In this document: positions 1-4,777 of the stretch, piece after piece
How the letters are laid out: every line of letters begins with the position of its first letter
Position numbering within the stretch: the stretch's first letter is position 1
Source: Bacteroidales bacterium
Lineage (GTDB): Bacteria > Bacteroidota > Bacteroidia > Bacteroidales > FEN-979
Assembly (NCBI GenBank): GCA_023231005.1
Contig: JALNWG010000065.1
Location: forward strand, 1-5,252
DNA: 5,252 bases
Direction: 5' to 3'
The notes under the pieces: generated by a model
Database searches by the model: none
The model's input: the letters and a program-made list of their open reading frames with translations, nothing else
What the model was told of the DNA's origin: nothing
Program-made: the position numbers and the translations under genes

Positions 1-216
1 AAACTTGAAGTTAGTGGCATGCAATCACAATTATCTCCAAAAGAGAAATCAATTTTAACTTTTATAGGTAATCATTCAGGTTGCAAATCAGGTGAAATTG
101 CGAAAAAATTAGATATTCCAAATTCAACAGTAAAACGAATACTTACAGATTTGACAGAAATGAATCTTATAGAAAAACATGGGAACGGTCCTGGGACTAA
201 TTATTCAATAAAATAA
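1..216 (+). CDS. C-terminal part of a winged-helix DNA-binding protein (5' end outside window)
   Basis: The frame is open from the first base and ends at TAA 214-216, giving 71 visible residues. An ATG lies at 19, but six in-frame codons precede it without a stop, so a longer protein starting upstream is likely. The visible part is one winged-helix domain: SPKEKSILTFI (helix 1), SGEIAKKLDIPNSTVKRIL (helix-turn-helix) and NLIEKHGNGPGTNYSI (wing). The same plan, with a matching xTVKRIL/xTIKRIL recognition helix and an NLIE...G.G wing, is found at the N-terminus of the Fic protein at 492. In other proteins such a C-terminal wing follows an AlbA_2/AAA_4-type ATP-binding domain or a Fic domain; which one applies cannot be told here. 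A small free-standing regulator starting at 19 is the alternative. Its likely role is DNA binding. I am sure of the fold, not of the parent family. Confidence 0.6.
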   Translation, partial: KLEVSGMQSQLSPKEKSILTFIGNHSGCKSGEIAKKLDIPNSTVKRILTDLTEMNLIEKHGNGPGTNYSIK

Positions 217-227
217 ATTACACCCTG

Positions 228-259
228 TAATAAATAGGACTTCATGTGGCACGTAGTGC
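228..259 (+). repeat. attC-like half-repeat A, shared with 1854-1885
   Basis: About 27 of 32 bases match the segment at 1854-1885 (TAATAAATAG, then ACTTCrTGkG, then CACGTAGT). Both copies form a small hairpin, here ACTTCATG against CACGTAGT (6 of 8, with wobble). At 1854 the repeat is the 5' half of a full attC-like site. Here the second half is missing and the sequence runs straight into the middle of an XRE-family gene, so this looks like a truncated site at a recombination junction. Confidence 0.55.
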
Positions 260-389
260 TGAAAAAACTGGAACAAAGAAAAGCTATATCTCAAGAATTG
301 AGTCCGGAAAAAGCGAAATCCAGTTATCAACGTTTTATAGAATAATAAAGCAAGGCCTTGGTAAGGATCTCCAAATATCAATTCAATAA
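258..389 (+). pseudogene. C-terminal fragment of an XRE/HigA-family antitoxin
   Basis: Read from 258, the frame gives AEKTGTKKSYISRIESGKSE followed by a tail IQLSTFYRIIKQGLGKDLQI and a stop at 387-389. This is the second half of a Cro/C1-type helix-turn-helix: the recognition helix TKKSYISRIESGKSE, then the 'STFYRIIK.GLGK' tail typical of antitoxins paired with RelE/HigB-like toxins. The first half (about 50 residues with the initiator and first HTH helices) is absent. The in-frame stop at 231-233 and the repeat at 228-259 mark the break. A GTG at 246 could in principle start translation, but the product would lack half the DNA-binding fold. No partner toxin is visible. It is most likely a dead remnant of a toxin-antitoxin module cut off by recombination at the repeat. 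Confidence 0.75.
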
Positions 390-408
390 AAACAATCGCA
401 ACACGTTG

Positions 409-479
409 TAGCTCATTTTAAGAAACTTTTTAGCTCATTTATGTTGTTTTTTGAGCTTTATTTCATATATTTATGAGCT
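409..479 (+). promoter_or_regulatory. Four phased AGCTCA/TGAGCT half-sites upstream of fic (putative operator)
   Basis: AGCTCA occurs at 410-415 and 432-437, and its complement TGAGCT at 452-457 and 474-479. The first two share the ten bases TAGCTCATTT. The repeat distances are 22, 20 and 22 bases, about two helical turns, so all four sites face one side of the DNA in a symmetric two-plus-two layout. They surround the predicted fic promoter and end 12 bases before the ATG. A regulator bound here would block transcription. The Fic protein's own winged helix is the obvious candidate, but that is inference. The first site overlaps the putative cassette end. Confidence 0.55.
444..473 (+). promoter_or_regulatory. 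Predicted fic promoter, Bacteroidota-like
   Basis: TTG at 444-446 is followed after 19 bases by TATATTTA at 466-473. This resembles the Bacteroidota -33 (TTTG) and -7 (TAnnTTTG) elements at their usual spacing. An arrangement with the same spacing and the same TATATTTA lies upstream of the first antitoxin (4062-4091). The leader to the ATG is under 20 bases and has no clear Shine-Dalgarno sequence. Confidence 0.4.
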
Positions 480-491
480 TAAAAATAAATT

Positions 492-1532
492 ATGATTGAA
501 AAAAGAGAATCGGAAATAATTGAGTTCATCAAAAATAAAGGAGAATGTTCTTCCAAAGAAATTTTTGATGGAATGTCAACTTCAATAAGTTATGCCACAA
601 TTAAAAGAATATTACTACAATTAATTGCGGAAAACCTAATTGAAACAAAAGGAAAAGGAAAAAGTACAAAATATGTAATTTCTTCTGCTTACGAATTAGT
701 AGAACCTATTGATATTGAACAATATTATGAAAAGGAGATTGATGAACGAACTATTAAAGATGGTTTCAATTTCAATATAATTCGTGAAGTTCTAAACAAA
801 CATACAGTTTTCACAGAGATTGAATTAAATAGACTAACAGAACTTCAAAATACATATCAAAAAAACATTTCACAACTCTCTAAATCAGAATACAAAAAAG
901 AACTAGAACGTCTTGCTATTGATTTAAGTTGGAAATCTTCTCAAATTGAAGGTAACACATATTCTCTCCTCGAAACAGAAAGATTACTTAAAGATAAGGA
1001 AACTGCTTCTGGAAAAACCAAAGAAGAAGCTATTATGCTTCTAAACCACAAGGATGCTATAGATTTAATTATAGAAAATCCCGATTATTTACAACCACTT
1101 TCTGTTTCAAAAATAGAAGATATTCATAGCATCCTAATAAAAGAATTGGCTGTAGAAAGAAATCTTAGAAAGAAACGTGTTGGTATTTCCGGGACAAACT
1201 ACAAACCACTTGATAATGAATTCCAAATCTTAGAAGCATTAACAGATACTTGTGAATTAATAAACAAAAAAGTAAATGTGTTTGAAAAAGCTTTGTTAAC
1301 ATTGGTTCTTATCTCCTATATACAGCCATTCATGGATGGAAATAAAAGAACCGCAAGAATAGTTAGCAACGCTATCTTAATGAATAATAATTTTTGTCCC
1401 ATTTCTTTTAGAACCGTTGACTCCATTGAATATAAAAAAGCAATGTTGCTATTTTACGAACAAAACAACATTTCCAGTTTTAAAGAGATTTTCATCAATC
1501 AATTCGAGTTTGCAGTAAAAACATATTTCTGA
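492..1532 (+). CDS. fic: Fic-domain protein with N-terminal winged helix
   Basis: The protein has 346 residues. Residues 1-65 form a winged helix (recognition helix SYATIKRILLQL, wing ETKGKGKSTKYVIS). An all-helical linker and the Fic fold follow. The core motif is QPFMDGNKRTAR at 278-289, matching HxFx(D/E)GNxRxxR except that the catalytic His is Gln (position 278). SSQIEGN at 149-155 fits the inhibitory (S/T)xxxE(G/N) motif, with Glu153 placed N-terminal to the core as in class II Fic proteins. Fic enzymes usually transfer AMP from ATP to a Ser, Thr or Tyr of a target protein. The His acts as general base, so activity here is uncertain unless Gln is normal for this subfamily. The C-terminal stretch CPISFRTVDSIEYKKAMLLFYEQNN is intact. 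The ATG follows four putative operator half-sites. The gene stands alone in its module, with no separate antitoxin; the internal inhibitory motif may serve that purpose. Confidence 0.88.
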   Translation: MIEKRESEIIEFIKNKGECSSKEIFDGMSTSISYATIKRILLQLIAENLIETKGKGKSTKYVISSAYELVEPIDIEQYYEKEIDERTIKDGFNFNIIREVLNKHTVFTEIELNRLTELQNTYQKNISQLSKSEYKKELERLAIDLSWKSSQIEGNTYSLLETERLLKDKETASGKTKEEAIMLLNHKDAIDLIIENPDYLQPLSVSKIEDIHSILIKELAVERNLRKKRVGISGTNYKPLDNEFQILEALTDTCELINKKVNVFEKALLTLVLISYIQPFMDGNKRTARIVSNAILMNNNFCPISFRTVDSIEYKKAMLLFYEQNNISSFKEIFINQFEFAVKTYF

Positions 1533-1549
1533 TAAAGAAACAAAAAAAC

Positions 1550-1625
1550 GAGCTACAAGGCTATGTGAAATGCTCCCTCTGGTCGCACTACCTCGGGAAA
1601 AGAGTATAGCGGCCATACGTTGTGC
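1550..1625 (+). other. attC-like recombination site C, end of the fic module
   Basis: R'' is GAGCTACAAG at 1550-1559, complementary in 9 of 10 positions to the module's first bases at 405-414. R' is GTTGTGC at 1619-1625. ACAA (1555-1558) can pair with TTGT (1620-1623), and GC with GC beyond one bulged T, as extrahelical bases do in attC. Inside, GCTAT (1560-1564) pairs with ATAGC (1606-1610). An overlapping inverted repeat (1579-1591 against 1619-1630, about 10 of 12) offers another fold. It is a GC-rich island between AT-rich genes. The boxes are degenerate, so this is a structural inference. Confidence 0.45.
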
Positions 1626-1856
1626 GGCAGTTTTGTCGAGGCCGGAATTCCGGAAACTGATATTTTGAAGATTATGACAATTAATGCAGCTCAACTTTTG
1701 GGAATTGAAAAAGTAAGAGGTACCCTGGCACAAGGAATGTATTGTGATTTAATAGCAACGGAAGACAATCCACTTGAAAACATCCAGACATTGAAAAAGG
1801 TCTCATTTGTAATGAAAAATGGAGTAGTGTATAATAATAATAAAAACAACCGCTAA
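1620..1856 (+). pseudogene. C-terminal fragment of an amidohydrolase
   Basis: The 78-residue frame contains FVEAGIPETDILKIMTINAA, then QLLGIEKVRGTLAQGMYCDL, then the strand end of the fold, KVSFVMKNGVVY. These are the last segments of metal-dependent amidohydrolases of the imidazolonepropionase/prolidase-like group: the 'ATINAA.LLG' helix, 'G.L..G..ADL', and a closing 'V..VMK.G.VY' sandwich strand. Full members are about 400 residues or more. The metal-binding HxH, Lys/His and Asp residues are all upstream and missing, so it cannot be an enzyme. No ATG exists; the only early start is TTG 1620, at the putative module boundary, and the frame is open back to 1569 with no family similarity before about 1630. 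It ends at TAA 1854-1856, inside the next repeat. It is best read as a gene remnant captured as a cassette or left by deletion. Confidence 0.75.
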
Positions 1857-1909
1857 TAAATAGAACTTCGTGGGCCACGTAGTACACAGCATGAAGTCGA
1901 CCGTTACCA
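1844..1909 (+). other. attC-like recombination site B
   Basis: The order fits R''-L''-loop-L'-R'. R'' is around 1844-1858 (AAAAC..CCGC, matching about 10 of 16 against the complement of the module start at 1619-1634). L'' is ACTTCGTG (1865-1872), pairing in 7 of 8 positions plus a G-T wobble with L' CATGAAGT (1890-1897). After a five-base spacer comes R', starting GTTACC at 1903. L'' can also pair with CACGTAGT (1876-1883), giving a nearly perfect palindrome centred on CGTGGGCCACG. The first 32 bases are repeated at 228-259. R' departs from GTTRRRY. Confidence 0.45.
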
Positions 1910-1919
1910 ACCAATTTAA

Positions 1920-2440
1920 GTGCGACACGAAGTCGTTCAAATAACTGTTAAACGTTCTTTTAAGATAGATTTAACCTCATGTTCCATCATGAGTAGCCTA
2001 CCGGCACATGCGTCAATGGCAACGTTGGGGTGTGAAGCTGCCGGGAAACGGTTCCCCGACAGATAGCAACATTCTGAAAGGTGCCGGCTTGGATGGTATG
2101 GTGAAGATAACTAAACTGCTGTGGACGTACCGTCATGCTGCGAAAATGTGAAAGTTGTTGATACACACTGGCCAAAATGGCAAGAAGACAAGATGTGAGT
2201 ACGTTAGATGCGAGCACATGGATGTAGATCTTCCGGTATATAGGCAGCACCTAACCCACCCTGTTATTTGAACGGAACGTGGTAAACCTGTTTGGCTCCC
2301 TTTTGCAGAGGGTAGGTTTGTTGTGAGACAAACACAATGCGATTCAGGTATGGGAGGATGGAAAAAGCCGAAGCCCTTTTGTAATGAAGGGGATATGCAG
2401 ACTTCCATCTGGTTCTCTTTTGCAAGAACATTATAATAAG
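1920..2440 (+). ncRNA. Group II intron RNA, domains I-III
   Basis: This is about 540 bases of structured, non-coding ribozyme sequence before the maturase gene, with no credible gene on either strand. It starts with the conserved GTGCG and holds the candidate exon-binding sites (EBS1 2204-2209, EBS2 near 2154). Local hairpin-rich blocks include GCCGGGAAACGGTTCCCCG at about 2039-2057. Exact domain borders need a covariance fold; the limit at 2440 is approximate. Confidence 0.7.
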
Positions 2441-2460
2441 ACCTTAATTCAGGAAAGCAA

Positions 2461-3918
2461 ATGAAGTCCGATCAAAAGGATTGTGCACCGGAAACCGTTG
2501 TTAGAAACTGGAAATCCATAAATTGGAAGAACGTTAAACAATCAGTAAGGTTATTACAATTACGTATTGCAAAGGCAACAAAGGAAGGCAAACATAATAA
2601 GGTCAAAGCCCTACAATGGATGCTAACCCACTCGTACGCTGCAAAACTTTTAGCAGTGAAACGAGTTACAGAAAATTCAGGAAAACGAACACCGGGAGTT
2701 GACGGTGTTTTGTGGAAAACCCCAACTCAAAAACTCCGGGCAGCCTTATCTTTAATCAGGAAGAATTACAAAGCCAAACCGCTCCGTCGTCTATTTGTAT
2801 TCAAGAAGAATGGTAAGAAACGACCGCTAGGAATACCAACCATGACTGACAGGGCGTATCAGGCTTTATATCTTCTGACTCTTGAACCTGTATCCGAAAC
2901 ACTGGCCGACAAATGTTCATATGGATTTCGTCAGAAACGAAGTTGTCATGATGCTATCGAGAGATGTTACATTCATCTTTCGAGGAAGGACAGTGCAACA
3001 TGGGTTCTGGAAGGAGACATCAGGGGGTGCTTTGATCACATTAACCACCAATGGTTAGACCAGAACATTCCGATGGACAAAAAGATACTGCAACAATGGC
3101 TTAATGCCGGATTTGTTGAAAACAACAGATTATTTCCAACAATAGAGGGCACTCCGCAAGGAGGCATCATTTCTCCAACACTTGCCAATATGACACTCGA
3201 TGGTCTCGAATCGTGTATTGACAAGGCATTCGGGATTATAATCAGGCCGGACGGTTGCCGCAAGAACAACCACTTTAAAATCCATCTTATCCGGTATGCC
3301 GATGACTTCATCGTCACAGCATCCGAAAAGGAAATTCTGGAAAATAAAGTCAAACCACTGATTGAAGAATTTCTTCAACAAAGAGGTCTTCAACTATCGC
3401 AGGAGAAAACAAGCATAACCCACATCAGCGAAGGATTCGACTTTCTAGGACAAAACATAAGGATGTATTCCCGCGGGAAACTTCTAATTCGTCCTTCAAA
3501 AGAGTCCATTCGCTCGGTAAAAGGCAAGCTAAAGGAAATTGTCGTCAAGCACAGGGGCTCACAAGTAGCAGTTCTAATTCGTAATCTAAACCCGGTAATC
3601 ACCGGATGGGCAAATTACCACAGGCATGCATGTTCAAAGCGTACATTTTACAAACTGGACAGAATCCTGTGGCGCAACATCTGGAACTGGGCCAGGAGGA
3701 GACACAACAACATGGGATATATGAAAATTGTTTCCCTTTATTTTATGAGAATTGGCAATAGAAAATGGCAGTTTTTCGGCAAATTTAGCGATGATAAAAT
3801 TATACTACTTCGCATGTTTGGATACTTCCATATCAAACGCCACAGACTCATTAACGGAAACGCCAATCCTTTCGATGTTAGTTGGGATCAATATTTCATT
3901 AAACGAAAATTCTGCTAA
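2461..3918 (+). CDS. ltrA: Group II intron reverse transcriptase/maturase without HNH domain
   Basis: The protein has 485 residues and binds its intron RNA to assist splicing; it can also copy the intron into DNA during retrohoming. Residues about 18-82 are the RVT_N region (SINWKNVKQSVRLLQLRIAK, HSYAAKLLAVKRVTENSG). The RT domain follows with RPLGIP (121-126), YGFR (154-157), DIRGCFD with the first catalytic Asp (186), TPQGG (231-235) and the YADD active site (279-282). The maturase X domain includes NPVITGWANYHRH (377-389) and WARRRH. The sequence resembles CL-class proteins such as that of the Thermosynechococcus TeI4 intron. It ends at ANPFDVSWDQYFIKRKFC, where relatives continue into a zinc-binding HNH endonuclease of about 80 residues. 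Only 57 bases separate the stop from domain V, so the HNH part is absent and not just out of frame. AGGAAAG sits just before the ATG. Confidence 0.95.
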   Translation: MKSDQKDCAPETVVRNWKSINWKNVKQSVRLLQLRIAKATKEGKHNKVKALQWMLTHSYAAKLLAVKRVTENSGKRTPGVDGVLWKTPTQKLRAALSLIRKNYKAKPLRRLFVFKKNGKKRPLGIPTMTDRAYQALYLLTLEPVSETLADKCSYGFRQKRSCHDAIERCYIHLSRKDSATWVLEGDIRGCFDHINHQWLDQNIPMDKKILQQWLNAGFVENNRLFPTIEGTPQGGIISPTLANMTLDGLESCIDKAFGIIIRPDGCRKNNHFKIHLIRYADDFIVTASEKEILENKVKPLIEEFLQQRGLQLSQEKTSITHISEGFDFLGQNIRMYSRGKLLIRPSKESIRSVKGKLKEIVVKHRGSQVAVLIRNLNPVITGWANYHRHACSKRTFYKLDRILWRNIWNWARRRHNNMGYMKIVSLYFMRIGNRKWQFFGKFSDDKIILLRMFGYFHIKRHRLINGNANPFDVSWDQYFIKRKFC

Positions 3919-3975
3919 TGTATTCAATGAACTTTAGTATATTGCCGGGTGGTTTAATCCGCCTTTAGAGAGCCT

Positions 3976-4009
3976 GAGCCGTATGAATTGAAAGGTTCAA
4001 GTACGGTTC
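3976..4009 (+). ncRNA. Group II intron domain V (catalytic hairpin)
   Basis: The 34 bases fold perfectly. GAGCCGTA pairs with TACGGTTC (8 bp), a two-base AG bulge sits on the 3' side, TGAATT pairs with GGTTCA (6 bp, two G-U), and a GAAA tetraloop caps it. The catalytic triad AGC is at 3977-3979. This is the most conserved part of group II introns and no essential base looks lost. Confidence 0.93.
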
Positions 4010-4012
4010 TTA

Positions 4013-4050
4013 GGGGACAAGGGCGGGGCAACCCGTCTGAGTTACCCGAC
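4013..4050 (+). ncRNA. Group II intron domain VI and 3' splice site
   Basis: GGGCGGG (4021-4027) pairs with CCCGTCT (4032-4038) around a GCAA loop. Lower down, AA pairs with TT and GGG with CCC, leaving A4044 unpaired on the 3' side. An unpaired A seven bases from the 3' end is the usual branch point. The intron ends CGAC at 4050. Confidence 0.8.
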
Positions 4051-4055
4051 AATGA

Positions 4056-4078
4056 AAAAAGTTGATAATTAACTTTTT
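4056..4078 (+). terminator. Terminator-like hairpin just downstream of the intron
   Basis: AAAAAGTT (4056-4063) and AACTTTTT (4071-4078) are perfect 8-base inverted repeats around a 7-base loop, ending in a T-run. The stem is nearly all A-T, so it is a weak terminator at best. It also overlaps the predicted -33 element of the yefM promoter. The equivalent leader of the second TA pair lacks it. Confidence 0.25.
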
Positions 4079-4107
4079 GTACTTATATTTATACTATCAA
4101 ACGTACA
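4062..4107 (+). promoter_or_regulatory. Promoter and operator of the first yefM/yoeB pair
   Basis: TTG (4062-4064), a 19-base gap and TATATTTA (4084-4091) form a Bacteroidota-like promoter. GTACTTATATTTATACT at 4079-4095 is shared base for base, with one change, with 4779-4795, and ends 27 bases before the antitoxin ATG there as against 26 in the second pair. A further CGTACA lies at 4102-4107. The E. coli YefM operator is built on TGTACA-core palindromes, so repression by the YefM-YoeB complex is likely here. AAAGGAG (4109-4115) is a good ribosome binding site for the ATG at 4123. Confidence 0.6.
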
Positions 4108-4122
4108 GAAAGGAGAAATAAA

Positions 4123-4377
4123 ATGTTAACTGCAACAATATCAGACTTTAGAAAGGATATTAAACGATATCTTGACAGGGTAACTCAAAACTTTGAAATC
4201 CTAATTATTAATAGAGGAAAAGAATCTGGTGTTGTCATTATTTCATTGGATGAGTACAATTCATTGACTGCCACTCAACATGAATTATCATCCAAGGTTA
4301 ATGAACAAAGACTGGATTCAGCAATTGAAAAACTTTCTAAGGGTCAATCATTTCAAAAAGAGCTGATTGAACCATGA
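4123..4377 (+). CDS. yefM: YefM/Phd-family type II antitoxin (first copy)
   Basis: The protein has 84 residues, the usual family length. The N-terminal half (MLTATISDFRKDIKRYLDRV, then ILIINRGKESGVVIISLDEYNSL) is the PhdYefM DNA-binding fold with the signature 'ITRxG...VVLIS..EYxSL'. The C-terminal tail, ending QSFQKELIEP, is the flexible part that wraps round YoeB. It should inhibit the toxin and, with it, repress the operon through the GTAC-type operator just upstream. ATG 4123 follows AAAGGAG at seven bases. Its TGA overlaps the toxin's ATG (ATGA at 4374-4377), the standard coupling for this pair. It is a clear paralogue of the antitoxin at 4822. Its own toxin gene is frameshifted, so it may now act only as an extra antitoxin or a repressor. 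Confidence 0.92.
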   Translation: MLTATISDFRKDIKRYLDRVTQNFEILIINRGKESGVVIISLDEYNSLTATQHELSSKVNEQRLDSAIEKLSKGQSFQKELIEP

Positions 4378-4632
4378 AATATATATTTGTAGATGAATCA
4401 TGGGAGGATTACCAATATTGGCAAAGGACCAATAAAAATCCTGCGAAAGATAAATGATTTGATAAAGGACATCGCTCGAAACCCCTATGATGGGCTTGGG
4501 AACCCCGAACCTTTAAAATTTAAGTACAAGGGTTACTGGTCAAGAAGAATTGACAGTGAACACAGGCTTATTTATCGAGTCAAAGATGATAAGATCCATA
4601 TTGCAAAATGTAGGTTTCACTATGACCACTAA
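4374..4632 (+). pseudogene. yoeB: YoeB-family mRNA interferase, frameshifted (first copy)
   Basis: The first frame starts at the ATGA overlap and reads MKYIFVDESWEDYQYWQRTN, then stops at TGA 4455-4457. The next frame supplies the rest: ILRKINDLIKDIARNPYDG, then NPEPLKFKYKGYWSRRID, EHRLIYRV and a final KCRFHYDH. Joined at the A-run 4434-4438 they give a full YoeB of about 86 residues, with the Glu of PEPL, the Arg pair of WSRR, the Arg of HRL and the terminal His-Tyr needed for ribosome-dependent mRNA cleavage. Relative to the intact copy at 5076 (EDKKILKK) two bases are missing; a one-base insertion is equally possible if one residue is dropped. As read, neither half is a working toxin. The shift is towards +1 and no known recoding signal is seen, so mutation (or a sequencing error) is likelier than programmed frameshifting. 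Confidence 0.85.
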
Positions 4633-4637
4633 AATAA

Positions 4638-4734
4638 AAATCGGTTGGTAACATGCCAACAACCGCAAAATTAAAGCAATGATAATCAATTCATTAATCT
4701 TACTTTTTCCGCGGCTGCCGACGAGGAGTTAGGC
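4638..4734 (+). other. attC-like recombination site D
   Basis: R'' is GGTTGGTAAC (4643-4652), the exact complement of the module start at 1903-1912; the match extends to 14 of 15 over 4638-4652. A four-base spacer follows. L'' CAACAACCGC (4657-4666) pairs with L' GCGGCTGCCG (4711-4720) in 7 of 10 positions. The loop between is 44 AT-rich bases. After the spacer ACGAGGA comes R' GTTAGGC (4728-4734), a perfect GTTRRRY core. Other pairings exist: CGGTTG with CAACCG (4642-4647, 4660-4665), and TAACATGC with GCATGTTA (4649-4656, 4736-4743). Of the three candidate sites this is the best. Confidence 0.6.
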
Positions 4735-4777
4735 TGCATGTTAAAAAGTTTCTATAATATGAAAAAGGTGCCTAATA

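Larger units (their letters stand above)
405..1619 (+). mobile_element. Putative integron-type gene cassette carrying fic
   Basis: The module starts at GTTGTAGCTC (405-414) and ends at the next boundary G-TTGTGC (1619). Bases 404-419 are the inverted complement of 1545-1560 in 14 of 16 positions, including an unbroken GAGCTACAA. A circular cassette requires this: its first bases complete the R' arm that pairs with R'' at its 3' end. The module holds one gene with its own promoter, also typical of a cassette. Against it: no recognisable attC precedes 405, where an XRE gene fragment ends instead, and the R box departs from GTTRRRY. Confidence 0.5.
1920..4050 (+). mobile_element. Group II intron, probably chloroplast-like (CL) IIB class
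   Basis: The 5' end is GTGCGACACGAAGTCG at 1920, the standard GUGYG start. The 3' end is ACCCGAC at 4044-4050, matching the AY terminus. Between lie ribozyme domains I-III (to about 2440), an ORF in domain IV, domain V (3976-4009) and domain VI with a candidate branch-point A at 4044, seven bases from the end. The upstream exon ends ATTTAA (1914-1919, IBS1). TTAGAT at 2204-2209, about 285 bases into the intron where EBS1 usually lies, pairs with it over six bases (one G-U). A weaker IBS2/EBS2 pairing is CAAC with GTTG at 2154-2157. Joined exons align with the leader of the second TA pair (ATGAAAAA.GT....TAAT), which supports both borders. All hallmark parts are present, so splicing is plausible. 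Confidence 0.85.
1904..4728 (+). mobile_element. Putative gene cassette: yefM/yoeB pair interrupted by a group II intron
   Basis: The module starts at G-TTACCAACC (1903/1904) and ends at G-TTAGGC (4728/4729). GTTACCAACCAATTT at 1903-1917 is the inverted complement of 4638-4652 in 14 of 15 positions, with ten unbroken bases (GGTTGGTAAC at 4643-4652). This is the R'/R'' relation expected of one cassette. Without the 2131-base intron the cassette would be about 690 bases, an ordinary size, carrying one toxin-antitoxin operon with its own promoter. The alternative is an unrelated element with short terminal inverted repeats, but the attC-like boxes after 4652 favour the cassette reading. Confidence 0.5.

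Noticed and set aside
409..479. CRISPR array
   Set aside because: Repeats are only 6-10 bases, half of them inverted, with 14-16 base gaps; this is operator geometry.
1890..1935. GAAGTCG shared by the 5' exon (1893-1899) and the intron start (1930-1936) as a target duplication
   Set aside because: The match is seven bases, off-register with the splice border, and group II introns do not duplicate their target.
1449..2408. Several minus-strand open frames of 77-94 codons across 1449-2408
   Set aside because: They overlap fic, the amidohydrolase fragment and the structured intron RNA, show no recognisable domain and have low-complexity or odd composition.
3036..3602. Minus-strand open frames inside the maturase gene
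   Set aside because: They are antisense shadows of the well-supported reverse transcriptase frame, with no family resemblance.
3752..3937. A 61-codon plus-strand frame overlapping the end of the maturase, considered as a shifted HNH remnant
   Set aside because: The translation has no HNH, zinc-binding Cys pairs or His-His motif; it is the alternate frame of the X-domain tail.
4430..4445. Programmed frameshifting to make YoeB
   Set aside because: The shift needed is +1 (or -2). There is no recognisable slippery heptamer in the right frame and no stop codon within the A-run, and the paralogue needs none.
4393..4632. A separate 79-residue gene starting at ATG 4393
   Set aside because: The first 13 residues are out-of-frame reading of the YoeB N-terminus; the true start is at 4374 and the rest is the frameshifted YoeB.
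1903..4652. Insertion sequence with terminal inverted repeats
   Set aside because: No transposase lies inside, no flanking target duplication is seen, and the neighbouring fic module has its own unrelated repeat; the cassette model explains both.
4642..4665. Rho-independent terminator after the first yoeB
   Set aside because: CGGTTG/CAACCG can pair, but no T-run follows; the repeat is better explained as part of the attC-like site.
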